From Marinibacterium sp050389775 (lineage in GTDB: Bacteria; Pseudomonadota; Alphaproteobacteria; Rhodobacterales; Rhodobacteraceae), in the NCBI RefSeq assembly GCF_050389775.1, contig NZ_CP177147.1:85363-149362 (forward strand): 64,000 nt of DNA. Direction: 5' to 3'. Every line of letters begins with the position of its first letter. Within the stretch, counting starts at the first letter, position 1. Below the pieces are notes generated by a model. The model was not told where the DNA came from, made no database searches, and worked only from the letters and a program-made list of their open reading frames with translations. The position numbers were made by a program, and so were the translations under genes. Positions 24,959 through 35,166 of the stretch are shown one piece after another.

Positions 24959-25936
24959 TCAGCCCGCCCCGCCGATCGCCGCCCGGACCAGACCGCGCAG
25001 CCAGGTGATGCCGGGATCGCCAGCGAACTGGCGGTGGGTCCAGATCTTGATGTCGTAGCCCGGAATGTCGAAGGGCAGATCGCGCATGGCCAGCCCGGAC
25101 CGGCCCTGCAACAGGACCAGCACCGAATGCGGAAAGATCGCCGCGTAATCGGTGCGCCGGACGATCTCGGGCAGGACGGTGAAATGCTCCAGCCGGGCCT
25201 TGACCCGATAGGGCACGCCCTGCTTGGCCAGCAACTCGCGGGCCATGTGATGGCCCGTGGCACTGCGGCTGACATCCAGGAAGGACAGCGCGGCAAAGGC
25301 CTCGGCCGTCAACGGCCCGGCCAGCGCCGGATGCCCGGCCCGCAACAGGCAGACCAGCCGGTCGGTCAGCAGGCGCTCTCCGTCGCAGGGCGCGCTTTCC
25401 AGCTGGGGCTGGTAGCCGATGGCCATGTCGGCCTGGCCGGTGCGCAGGGCGCTTTCGACCTCGTCGGGATCGACATTGACCGTCTGCAGCCCGACCCCCG
25501 GGGCCTGCCGTTCCAGCGCGGCCAGCAGGCGGGGCAACAGGACAAATTCGCCGGTGTCGGTCATCGCCACGCGGAAGATGCGCGTGCTGTCATCGGGCGA
25601 AAAGCTCTGCACCTGTTCGACCGTCCGGCCCAGCAGTTGCAACGCCGCATCGAAGGATCCGCGCAGGGCGCCGGCGGCCTCGGTCGGCTCCATCACGTGG
25701 CCGACCCGCACGAAGAGCGGATCGCCATAGATATCGCGCAGCCGGCGCAGCGCATGGCTGACCGCCGGCTGGGTCAGGCCCAGGCTGGCCCCCGCCCCGG
25801 TCAGCGACCGGGCATCCCAGATGGCCAGGAAGACCTTGACCAGGTTCAGATCGAACCGCTGCAACGCCTTGTGGCCGGCCGGGGCGCTGGCGCCCCGGTC
25901 CGGCCCGTCACCCTGTCCGCCGCCGCCCGGGCTCAC
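24959..25936 (-). CDS. LysR-family transcriptional regulator
   Basis: About 325 aa from GTG at 25936, whose GTGA overlaps the stop of the group D monooxygenase; a TTG at 25864 (301 aa) is also possible. N-terminal LysR helix-turn-helix (FDLNLVKVFLAIWDARSLTG, TQPAVSHALRRLRDIYGDPLF) and an effector domain like NodD/NahR members. Being downstream of, and overlapping, a target gene is unusual; LysR genes mostly diverge from their targets. It may regulate the monooxygenase operon. Start choice is uncertain. Confidence 0.87.
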   Translation of the reverse strand: MSPGGGGQGDGPDRGASAPAGHKALQRFDLNLVKVFLAIWDARSLTGAGASLGLTQPAVSHALRRLRDIYGDPLFVRVGHVMEPTEAAGALRGSFDAALQLLGRTVEQVQSFSPDDSTRIFRVAMTDTGEFVLLPRLLAALERQAPGVGLQTVNVDPDEVESALRTGQADMAIGYQPQLESAPCDGERLLTDRLVCLLRAGHPALAGPLTAEAFAALSFLDVSRSATGHHMARELLAKQGVPYRVKARLEHFTVLPEIVRRTDYAAIFPHSVLVLLQGRSGLAMRDLPFDIPGYDIKIWTHRQFAGDPGITWLRGLVRAAIGGAG

Positions 25937-27147
25937 GGATAGCCGCGCGGCGCATCCAGGCCGCAGAGCACCGCCCCGGCCTGTTCCCAGATCAGCTCGG
26001 TCACCGCCGCATGCTGGGTCACGACCATGGCATCGCGCATGTAGCGCTGCATCGGGTTGGTCTTCTGGATCACGCCCATCCCGGCGATGCGATAGCAATC
26101 CTTGACCACCTCGGCCCCCGATTGCGCCGCTTCGGTCGCGCTGAGCCGCAGCATGTTGTTCTGGTCGAGCGACACCGGGTCACCGGCCTGCAGGCTGGCC
26201 CAGGCCTCTTCGGCCGCCTCGTAGAAAAACGCCCGCGCGCTGCGCAGCCGGGCTTCGGCCCGGGCCAGCCCGTTGAGGTAATAGCCCCGTTCGCACAGCC
26301 GCGAATGGCCGACCGCGATGCGCGCCGCGCCGGACACCGACTTGGCCGCCTCGATCGCCGCCCGGGCCAGGCCCAGGTTGCAGGCCGCGTGGACCTGGGC
26401 CTGGTAGGCCATGGCCGGGTAGCGGTAGAGCGGATCGTCAAAGATCCCCGGGGCGCCGCGCTCGCAGATCCAGGCATCGGCATAGAACTTGTCGGTCACC
26501 GTGGTGTCGTGGCTGCCCGTGCCCTGCATGCCGCTGACGTTCCAGGTCTGCAGGATCTCGACCTCGGACGCCGGGGCCACGGCCATCATCACCCGCGGCA
26601 CGGCGTCCGGCCCGTCTTCGGGCCCGCGCCCGGCGATGCCCACGCCGATCCAGTCGGCGCCCATGCAGCCCGAGGCGAATTTCCATCGGCCCGATACCCG
26701 ATAGCCGCCATCGACGCGCACGGCCTCCTGCACCGGGTGCAGCCCGCCGGCAAAGACCTGGTCGGGCCCCTCGGCATACATGACCTCCTGCGCCTCGACC
26801 GACAGCGCGGCGGTATAGGTGTTGGCCGAGCCGAATGCGGCCACCCAGGCCGCCGATCCATCGACCGTGCCGATTGCATCGACCATGCGCAGGAAATGGT
26901 GGGGCGCGGTGGCATCCCCGCCGAACCGCGTGGGCGTGGCCGACCGAAAGATCCGCGCCCGTTTCATCAGCGCGATGATGTCGCGCGGCACGTGGCCCAG
27001 GGTTTCGAACTCGTCGCGCCGGGCGGCGATGACCTCGAGCAGATGCTTGAAGTCCGCAGTATCCGTCAGCCGCGCGAAATCGACTTCGGCCGCCGGGGGC
27101 AGATCGCCCAGAGCCATGTTTTCCGAGGGTTTCGTGACCTTGTTCAT
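25933..27147 (-). CDS. Group D flavin-dependent monooxygenase (acyl-CoA dehydrogenase fold)
   Basis: 404 aa. The domain order is that of acyl-CoA dehydrogenases, with GRWKFASGC in the middle domain and helical C-terminus, but the sequence style (WVAAFGSANTY, TWNVSGMQGTGSHDTTV) is that of the two-component hydroxylases such as HpaB-like C2, HsaA and indole oxygenase IifC. These use reduced flavin from a separate reductase. No reductase gene was seen nearby. It could oxygenate an indole or phenolic ring, which would place it upstream of the anthranilate-type steps. That role is inferred. It shares a transcript with LysR. Confidence 0.82.
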   Translation of the reverse strand: MNKVTKPSENMALGDLPPAAEVDFARLTDTADFKHLLEVIAARRDEFETLGHVPRDIIALMKRARIFRSATPTRFGGDATAPHHFLRMVDAIGTVDGSAAWVAAFGSANTYTAALSVEAQEVMYAEGPDQVFAGGLHPVQEAVRVDGGYRVSGRWKFASGCMGADWIGVGIAGRGPEDGPDAVPRVMMAVAPASEVEILQTWNVSGMQGTGSHDTTVTDKFYADAWICERGAPGIFDDPLYRYPAMAYQAQVHAACNLGLARAAIEAAKSVSGAARIAVGHSRLCERGYYLNGLARAEARLRSARAFFYEAAEEAWASLQAGDPVSLDQNNMLRLSATEAAQSGAEVVKDCYRIAGMGVIQKTNPMQRYMRDAMVVTQHAAVTELIWEQAGAVLCGLDAPRGYP

Positions 27148-27255
27148 GATGATGTCATCCCTGTCCTGTTGGCCCCAGTGTCCCCCGGATTACTTCATGA
27201 ATCAAATTCACTTTTGTTATTCTGCCCATTCGCTCGATCTATTCGGCAGCTCCGG

Positions 27256-27954
27256 TCACGCCTCCGCCTCGAAGAAGGGCAGCAACAGGTCGGTCGTCGA
27301 GCGGATGTCGGCGATCATCTCGCCCCGGGCCTTGTCGGCATCACCCGCGTCCAGCGCGTCGATCAGCCGGTCGTGGTGGTTGGAATAGAGCCCGCTCACC
27401 CCGCTCTGGATCCGGTCTTCGAGCAGCCGCGCCAGCAGGCGCGTATAGGGCCCGGCCCGCAGCCAGAGCGTTTCGGCCATGCCGATCAGCATGGCATTGC
27501 GCCCGGCCCGGTAGACCGCAAAGTGAAAGGCCGCGTTGGCATCCAGCATGTCCTGGATCTGGCCGGCGTCAAAGGCCTGGCGGTGCACCCGCGCCAGGTC
27601 GCGCAGGCGGGCCAGGTCGGAAGGGCCGACGGCCTGGGCGGCCAGCGCCGTGGCCCCGCCCTCGACCACCGCCCGGGCGTCGCACAGGGTGCGGTATTCG
27701 GCCAGGTCGATCGGCGGCACGCGCACCTCGCCCCGGGTGCCGTCGCGCAGCGCGCCCTCGGACACCAGCCGCGACAGGGCCTCGCGCACGGGCGTGCGCG
27801 ACACGCCGAACTGGGCCGTCAGATCCGAGATCGAAAAGACATGGCCGGCCTCGAACCGGCAGCGCATCAGCTCGGTCCGCAGCCGGTCAAAGACCTGGTC
27901 GGCGATGGTCACCCGCCGGTCGATGGAACGAAAGGCAACGTCGGGCCGGCTCAT
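27256..27954 (-). CDS. GntR/FCD-family transcriptional regulator
   Basis: 232 aa. Winged helix (ADQVFDRLRTELMRCRFEAG, FGVSRTPVREALSRLV) plus FCD domain with NAAFHFAVYRAGRN and SNHHDRLIDALDAGD. Its ATG overlaps the M20 peptidase stop (ATGA), so it is the last gene of the Opp operon. It resembles the GntR at 10670, and both operons carry the TTTGATCAAA palindrome. Likely an autoregulator of the peptide-import operon. Confidence 0.9.
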   Translation of the reverse strand: MSRPDVAFRSIDRRVTIADQVFDRLRTELMRCRFEAGHVFSISDLTAQFGVSRTPVREALSRLVSEGALRDGTRGEVRVPPIDLAEYRTLCDARAVVEGGATALAAQAVGPSDLARLRDLARVHRQAFDAGQIQDMLDANAAFHFAVYRAGRNAMLIGMAETLWLRAGPYTRLLARLLEDRIQSGVSGLYSNHHDRLIDALDAGDADKARGEMIADIRSTTDLLLPFFEAEA

Positions 27955-29361
27955 GGGACCTCCGCTTCGCCCATGTCCCAGAACAGGCCGGCCATCAGGG
28001 CCAACCCCTCGCGGACGATCGACACGGGCAGGTGTTCGTCGGCCCCGTGCTGGCGGCAGCCGGGGTAGGAATGGGGCACCCAGATCGTCGGCAGGTCGAG
28101 CACGTCGGTGAAGATCGCATTGGGCAGCGACCCGCCCAGGTTGGGCAGGATGACCGGCGCGCGGCCGGCGGTGCGGGTCATCGACTGGCAGACAAAGCGC
28201 ACCCAGGGCCCGTCCAGGTCCGACCGGCTGGCCGGAAAGGCCGCGTCCTGCGCCGGCACGATCTGCACCCGCTCGAACCCGGCGGCATCCAGCGCCCGGC
28301 GGATCGCCGGCTCGACCTGGGCCTGGTCGACGCCGACAGGGTGGCGCAGCTGCAGCCGGGCGCGGGCCCAGGGCGGAATGGCGTACAGCGGCTTGGCCAG
28401 GTTGCCGACCTCGATTTCCATGACTTCCAGCGTCGACCAGGCATAGACCCGCTCGGCCTGGGTCAGCCCCGGCGCGCCCCACCATGCGTCCAGGTCGGGA
28501 TCGCCCTCGGCGGTGGTGATGCGGCAATCCTTCAGCGCCGCGCGGACATTGTCGGGGATCGTGCCGGGGGTCAGCTCGGGCACCAGGCATTCGCCGGTCG
28601 GCCCGATCAGCGCGGCAATGGCATGCGACAGCTCTACCCCCGGATTGGCCAGCAGCCCGCCCCAATTGCCCGAATGGTGATAGCCCTCGCGGGCCACGAC
28701 CTCGAGATGGATGTTCACGCCCCCGCGCGAGCCCAGGAAGATCGTCGGATCGTCCAGCGACATGCGCGGCCCGTCCGAGGCGATCAGCAGGTCGGCCCGC
28801 AGGCGGTCGCGATGGGCCCGGCAGAGGTCTTCGAGCGCGGGCGAGCCGTATTCCTCGCCCATCTCGACGAGGTATTTCAGGTTGAACCCCAGCTTGCCCC
28901 GGCGGGCCAGGACGGCTTCGATCGCGGCCAGGTTGACCGAATGCTGGCCCTTGTTGTCGGCCGTGCCCCGGCCATACCAGCGGCCGTCGCGCTCGGTCAT
29001 CTCAAAGGGCGCGAGGCCCGCGGCCCATTGCTCGGGAATGCCCGTCACCACGTCGCCATGGCCATACATCAGGACCGTTGGCCGGGCCGGGTCTTCGATG
29101 CGCTCGGCCAGCAGGAAGGGGCCGGGCGCCGGATCGTGGCGCAGGATCTCGCAGGTAAAACCCAGCCGTTCATAGAGCGGCACCATCTCCTCGCGCAGGT
29201 AGCGATCCAGCTCGGGCCAGTGTTCCTCTTCGCGGGAGACGGTCGGCATGGCCACCCGGCGCGCCAGGTCCGCCTTGAACCGGCCGCTGTCCAGCATGTC
29301 GAGCGCGGCGGCGATCGCGCCGTCGCGGGTGGCCCCGGCTGGGGTGGCGGGGGCGGCGGTC

Positions 29362-29369
<8 letters not shown>
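27951..29369 (-). CDS. M20-family metallopeptidase
   Basis: 472 aa. Zinc site and catalytic residues: MYGHGDVV (His and Asp), GRGTADNKGQ, LVEMGEEYGSP (Glu-Glu), and late GCRQHGADEHLPV. Start chosen as TTG at 29369 because AAGGAAG lies 6 nt upstream and the start lies in the OppF stop context (TTGCCTGA); ATG at 29399 is an alternative with no ribosome-binding site. It resembles dipeptidases/desuccinylase-like aminoacyl hydrolases. In an Opp operon it would hydrolyse imported peptides or N-acyl amino acids in the cytoplasm. Confidence 0.88.
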
Positions 29370-30356
<987 letters not shown>

Positions 30357-30360
<4 letters not shown>

Positions 30361-31361
30361 GCCGGCACCTCCGCCTTGGGCCTGTTGTCATCGGGGGGCA
30401 CCGGCGCATCGGCCAGGCAGACCCAGCGGTGGCCGCCGGCATCGCCGCGCACCGGCACGTCGCCGGTGCAGGCCGGCCCGGCCAGCGGGCAGCGGCTGCG
30501 GAAGGCACAGCCCCGGACCTCGCCGATCAGCGAGGGCACGACCCCGGCAATGGTGCCAAGCGCGGCGCCCCGGGCGGTCTTGCCCGGCTGGGGGATGCAA
30601 TCGATCAGGGCGCGGGTATAGGGATGGCGCGGGGCGTCGAAGATCTGCGCCGCGCTGCCTTCCTCGACCATTGCCCCGGCATACATGACCACCACCCGGT
30701 CGGCGATGCGCGAGACCAGGCCCAGGTCATGGGTGATGAAGATGATGGCAATGCCCAGCCGGTCCTGCAGGTCGCGCAGCAGCCGCAGGATCTGGGCCTG
30801 GATCGTCACGTCCAGCGCCGTTGTCGGCTCGTCGGCGATCAGCAGCCGGGGCGAGGTCATCAGGGCCATGGCGATCATCACCCGCTGGCGCAGCCCGCCC
30901 GACAGCTGGTGCGGAAACTGGCCCAGCCGTTTCTCGGGCGAGGCGATGCCCACTTCGGTCAGCATCTCGACGGCCCGGGCCTCGGCCTCGGCCCGGCTGG
31001 CGCCCTTGTGGTGGATATAGGCCTCGGTCATCTGGTCGCCGATGGGAAAGGCCGGGTTCAGGGCGGTCATCGGCTCCTGGAAGATCATCGCCATCTCGTT
31101 GCCCCGCACCGCCGCCGCGCCGCGGCCCCGGGTCATGTCGGTCTGGCCAAATTGCAGGGTGGCCGCCTGGCGCCGGGCCTTGCGCGGCAGCAGGTCCATC
31201 AGGGCCAGCGAGGTCATCGACTTGCCGCAGCCGGATTCGCCCACGATGCACAGAGTCTCGCCCTCGTGCACCTCGAAGGACATGCCCCGCACCGCATGCA
31301 GCAGGCCCGCCCGGGTGGAAATGTCGACCCGCAGGTCCTTGACCGTCAACAATGCCGTCAT
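30357..31361 (-). CDS. Opp/Dpp ABC transporter ATPase, OppD type
   Basis: 334 aa. Start at 31361, directly before the OppC stop; the longer upstream frame is not coding. Walker A GESGCGKS, signature LSGGLRQR, Walker B LLIADEPTTALD and the terminal CAFRSRCPLAGPAC motif of OppD/DppD proteins. It is coupled to OppF. Paired nucleotide-binding subunit of the peptide importer. Confidence 0.93.
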
Positions 31362-31363
31362 GA

Positions 31364-32284
31364 TCAGCCCCTTCCATCCGGAGAAACGAGATCGCGCAGC
31401 CCGTCGCCGGCGAGGTTGATGGCAAAGACCAGCGTGGCCAGGGCAATGCCCGGGATCGAGATCAGCCAGAACGAGAAGAACATGTAGCCCTTGGCCTCGG
31501 AGATCATCAGCCCCCAGCTGGGCGTCGGCGGCTGCACCCCCAGCCCCAGGAAGGACAGCGCGGCTTCCATCAGGATGGCCGAGGCGATCTCGATCGTGGC
31601 GATGACGATCAGTTGGGGCGTGAGGTTGGGCAGGACCTCGCGGGTCAGGATGTAGAAGGTCGACGCCCCGGCGGCCTGGGCCGAGCGGACATAATCCAGC
31701 CGGCTGATCTGCGAGGCCGTGGCCCGCACGACGACGGCGAAGCGGTCCCATTTCAGCAGGCCCAGCACGATGACCACGATGGTGATCGACCCGCCCAGAA
31801 CGGCCACCACGGCCAGGGCCACGAGGATCACGGGCAGCGACAGGCGGATGGTGGTCAGGAAGGTCACGACCATGTCGACCCGCCCGCCGAAATAGCCTCC
31901 CAGCAGGCCCAGCACGGTGCCGATCACCCCGGCGATGGACACCGCCGCAAAGCCGATCAGCAGCGACACCCGGCCGCCGTAGATCAGGCGCGACAGGTAA
32001 TCGCGGCCCAGCTGGTCGGTGCCCAGGATGTGGTCCCAGCTGCCCTTGTCGAACCAGACCGGCGGGACCGCCCGGTTGGTGATGTCCTGGGCATAGGGAT
32101 CATGCGGCGCCAGCAGCGGCGCAAACAGCGCCACCAGGATCATCAGCAGCACGATGCCACCGCCGATCAGCAGCGAGGGATGGGCCTTGAGGCTGGCCCA
32201 GGAATAGCGGCCGGGGGCGCGGGGCGCCGCATCGGCCTCGGCGCCGGTATCGGCGGTGGAGGTCACGTCGGTCATGTTGCTCAT
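31364..32284 (-). CDS. Opp/Dpp ABC transporter permease, OppC type
   Basis: 306 aa, about six membrane helices after a hydrophilic N-terminal tail. The motif HILGTDQLGRDYLSRLIYGGR is the typical OppC/DppC periplasmic-side sequence, and the EAA-like loop is DYVRSAQAAGAS. Followed 2 bp on by OppD. Partner of the permease at 32303. Confidence 0.92.
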   Translation of the reverse strand: MSNMTDVTSTADTGAEADAAPRAPGRYSWASLKAHPSLLIGGGIVLLMILVALFAPLLAPHDPYAQDITNRAVPPVWFDKGSWDHILGTDQLGRDYLSRLIYGGRVSLLIGFAAVSIAGVIGTVLGLLGGYFGGRVDMVVTFLTTIRLSLPVILVALAVVAVLGGSITIVVIVLGLLKWDRFAVVVRATASQISRLDYVRSAQAAGASTFYILTREVLPNLTPQLIVIATIEIASAILMEAALSFLGLGVQPPTPSWGLMISEAKGYMFFSFWLISIPGIALATLVFAINLAGDGLRDLVSPDGRG

Positions 32285-32302
32285 GTCTGGGCCCGGTCCT
32301 TC

Positions 32303-33220
32303 TCAGCTGGCGCGCAGGCGCGGGTCGAGCCACGCATTGACGATGTCGGACAGCAGGGTCAGCACGACATATACCACCGACAGCAGCAGGACGACGGCCT
32401 GCAGCACGGGGAAGTCGCGGTAGCTGATCGACTGGTAGGCCAGGTAGCCCAGCCCATCGAGGGCAAAGATGCTTTCGATCACGACCGACCCGCCGATCAG
32501 CAGGCCGAGCTGGACGGTGACCAGCCCGACGACCGGGACCAGCGCGTTGCGCAGGGCGTGTTTCAGGACCACCCGGCGCGCGGGCAGGCCCTTGGCCCGG
32601 GCGGTGCGCACGTAATCATTGCCGAGCGCGTCGATCATGCCGGCCCTGACCAGGCGCATGAAGGGCGGGGTGATGTAATAGCCCAGGGTCAGCGAGGGCA
32701 GCACGAAGTTGCGCCAGCTGTCCGCGCCCGAGGCCGGCAGCCAGCGCAGCTTGATGGCAAAGAGCATGACCAGGCAGAGCGCCAGGAAGAACGAGGGCAG
32801 CGCCTGGCCCATCAGCGAGACCAGCGAGCAGAGCCGGTCGATCCAGCTGCCCGAATAGACCGCGGCCAGCACGCCCAGCGGGATCGAGATGGCCAGGGCG
32901 ATGGCCAGCGACAGCAGGGCCAGGATCACGGTGTTGCCGATCTTGTCGAAGATCAGCTCGGCCACCGGGGTCTTGAAGAAATAGGACGTGCCGAAATCGC
33001 CTTGCAGCACGTTGCCCAGCCAGGAGGCATATTGCACGACCAGCGGCCGGTCGAGCCCGTAGGTCTCGATGATGATGGCCAGGTCCTCGGCGCTGGCACC
33101 TTCACCGGCCAGAGCGCTGGCCGCGTTGCCCTGCAGCCGCAGCAGCAGGAAGGCCAGGATCGAGACACAGAAAGCGACAAGCAGGGCAAGCCCCAGGCGC
33201 TTGGCAAGGTAGACCGGCAT
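32303..33220 (-). CDS. Opp/Dpp ABC transporter permease, OppB type
   Basis: 305 aa with six predicted membrane segments, starting MPVYLAKRLGLALLVAFCVS. The DFGTSYFFKTPV segment and the EAA loop (NDYVRTARAKGLPARRVVLKHALRNAL) identify OppB/DppB. The ATG at 33220 fits the family N-terminus better than the longer frame. 18 bp before the OppC gene. Membrane half of the importer. Confidence 0.92.
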   Translation of the reverse strand: MPVYLAKRLGLALLVAFCVSILAFLLLRLQGNAASALAGEGASAEDLAIIIETYGLDRPLVVQYASWLGNVLQGDFGTSYFFKTPVAELIFDKIGNTVILALLSLAIALAISIPLGVLAAVYSGSWIDRLCSLVSLMGQALPSFFLALCLVMLFAIKLRWLPASGADSWRNFVLPSLTLGYYITPPFMRLVRAGMIDALGNDYVRTARAKGLPARRVVLKHALRNALVPVVGLVTVQLGLLIGGSVVIESIFALDGLGYLAYQSISYRDFPVLQAVVLLLSVVYVVLTLLSDIVNAWLDPRLRAS

Positions 33221-33248
33221 GATGGGAACGGACCTTTCGTGCAGGTGG

Positions 33249-33278
33249 GCCGGCCGGGGCATGGACACCCCGGCCGGC
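33249..33278. terminator. Hairpin between Opp binding-protein gene and OppB
   Basis: A perfect 11-bp stem GCCGGCCGGGG / CCCCGGCCGGC with an 8-nt loop lies between the binding-protein stop (33289) and the OppB start. No T-run; probably keeps binding-protein mRNA levels above those of the permease. Confidence 0.5.
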
Positions 33279-33288
33279 GGTCAGTGTA

Positions 33289-34803
33289 TCACTTCCAGGC
33301 GTATTCCCAGAACCGCAGGATCTCGTCGGGGTAGGACTGGAAATCCAGGTTCTCGGCCCCGGCGTAATAGACCGGCAGGGTGAACATCGGCACGGCCAGG
33401 GCCTCGTCGGCGATCCGGCTCAGCGCGGTCTTGTAGAGGTCCAGCCGGGTGTCGACATCCATGGTCTTGCCGGCCTGGTCCAGCGTCGAGATCAGCTCGG
33501 GGTCGAGCACGTTGTCATCGGGCTGGCCGCCGAAATAGACCGGGGTCGAGGCAGACAGGTCATAGACCGAATACGAGCCCCAGGCGTTCTGGGCCAGCTC
33601 GACCGTCCGCGCCCGCATGGCATCGCGCATCGCCGCGGGCTGCATGAAGTTCAGCTCGACGGTGACACCGACATCCTTGAGATAGTTGATGATCGCTTCC
33701 GAGATGTGGCGCTCGCGGTAGGCATAAAGCTGGATGGTCAGCCCGTCGCCATAACCGGCCTCGGCCAGCAGGGCGCGGGCCTTGTCGGGGTCAAAGGCAT
33801 AGGCCGTGGCGCCTTCTTCGGTGCAGCCGAACTGGTCGATGAAACAGACCGTGTCGATCGTGTTCGACCCTTCGCCCACCAGGTTCTCGGAAATCGCGGC
33901 CTTGTCGATGGCATGGTTCAGCGCCCGGCGCACGCGCAGGTCCTTCAGCGCCGGGTTCGGCGTATCGTCGCTGGCATTGATCTGCAGGAAGACGATGCGC
34001 ATGGTCTCACCGCTCTGCACGGCCACGCCGGGCATGGCGGCCAGCTGTTCGGCCTGGTCCTTGGGCAGGCCCATGGTCAGGTCCAGCCCGCCCGACAGAA
34101 GCTCGGCAATCTGGGTCTGCTGGTCGGGGATGGTGCGGATCGACACCCGGTCCAGGCTGGCCGCGGGCTTGGCCTCGGTCGCGCTGTAATCGGCGAATTT
34201 CTCAAGCACGATCTCGCCGCCGGCCGAATAGGCGCTGTAGCGGAACGGGCCGGTGCCCACGGGCAGCGCGGCCTCGGTCGCGCCGGCGGGGCCGGAATAG
34301 TAGTCGCTGGGGAAGATCGCCAGCTGCGTCGACAGGAATTCCATGGCCGAGGGCGTCGGCGTCTTGGTGTGGATGCGCACGGCATAATCGCCGGTCTTCT
34401 CGACGCTCTCGATCCAGTTGGCCACCTGCTGCGACACGATCTTGTTGGCCGGGTCGGCCGCATAGCTCAGCGTGTAGACAACGTCATCGGCTTCGAAGGT
34501 CGTCCCGTCGTGAAAGGTCACGCCTTGGCGCAGGGTGACATCCAGCGTGGTGTCGTCGACCCATTCCCATTCGGTGGCCAGCAGCGGCTGGAACGTGCCG
34601 CTGTCGAGGTCGCGCACGATCAGCGTGTCCCAGACGTTGCGACCCAGGATCACGCCCAGGCGCAGGGTGGTGAAATAGGGGTTGGGGCTTTCCAGCGCCT
34701 GGCCATAGGCAAAGCGCACGGCATTGTCGGATTGCTGGGCAAAGGCGGGCAGCGCCGCGACCAGGCCAAGCCCGGCCCCCACAAGGCTGTTTCTGAAGGT
34801 CAT
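33289..34803 (-). CDS. Opp/Dpp ABC transporter substrate-binding protein
   Basis: 504 aa, family 5 extracellular solute-binding protein. Signal peptide MTFRNSLVGAGLGLVAALPAFA with cleavage near residue 23. Typical motifs include DTLIVRDLDSGTFQPLLATE and LDVTLRQGVTFHDGTTFEADDV. AGAGGTTC lies ahead of the ATG. It is the first gene of the minus-strand operon running to the GntR gene at 27256. Substrate probably a peptide or an N-substituted amino acid, since an M20 peptidase is in the same operon. Confidence 0.92.
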   Translation of the reverse strand: MTFRNSLVGAGLGLVAALPAFAQQSDNAVRFAYGQALESPNPYFTTLRLGVILGRNVWDTLIVRDLDSGTFQPLLATEWEWVDDTTLDVTLRQGVTFHDGTTFEADDVVYTLSYAADPANKIVSQQVANWIESVEKTGDYAVRIHTKTPTPSAMEFLSTQLAIFPSDYYSGPAGATEAALPVGTGPFRYSAYSAGGEIVLEKFADYSATEAKPAASLDRVSIRTIPDQQTQIAELLSGGLDLTMGLPKDQAEQLAAMPGVAVQSGETMRIVFLQINASDDTPNPALKDLRVRRALNHAIDKAAISENLVGEGSNTIDTVCFIDQFGCTEEGATAYAFDPDKARALLAEAGYGDGLTIQLYAYRERHISEAIINYLKDVGVTVELNFMQPAAMRDAMRARTVELAQNAWGSYSVYDLSASTPVYFGGQPDDNVLDPELISTLDQAGKTMDVDTRLDLYKTALSRIADEALAVPMFTLPVYYAGAENLDFQSYPDEILRFWEYAWK

Positions 34804-34871
34804 GAACCTCTCCGTTGGTTGATGCGTGTCAACTGCATCCGATTCTGACGTCGGGTTTCGAACATCTAATA

Positions 34872-34886
34872 TCATTTGATCAAAGC
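34872..34886. promoter_or_regulatory. Putative GntR operator TTTGATCAAA, second copy
   Basis: TCATTTGATCAAAGC is identical at 15 positions to the sequence at 11571. It is 70 bp upstream of the Opp binding-protein start and sits in an AT-rich patch, as expected of the operon promoter. The rest of the gap up to 35166 (GC-rich, 34921-35166) holds nothing I can identify. Confidence 0.62.
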
Positions 34887-35166
34887 ATACAATGATTTCT
34901 TCATGTCTAAAGTATCTTGCCGGATCTGCCCAATTTACGGGCGGATTTTACGGGATATTGCAGGGGTTTGATCGCGTTTTGGGCAGACCGCGAGGGTCTG
35001 CCCCGTGCCGGCCGATACCCGGCCAGGCGCGCGCAGGCAATGCCCGGCGCCCCATCGGGGGCCGTTCACCGGCTCCGGCGGCCGGACCTGCCCGGCACAC
35101 GGGCCGGGTGCATCATTTGGAAATGGTCGAGCCCGGTCAGGCCCAATCAAGCGCTGCCAAGCGCTA

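Noticed and set aside
34921..35166. Small ORFs between the Opp binding protein and the kynureninase-like gene
   Set aside because: Short overlapping frames with Arg/Pro/Gly-rich translations and no ribosome-binding sites.
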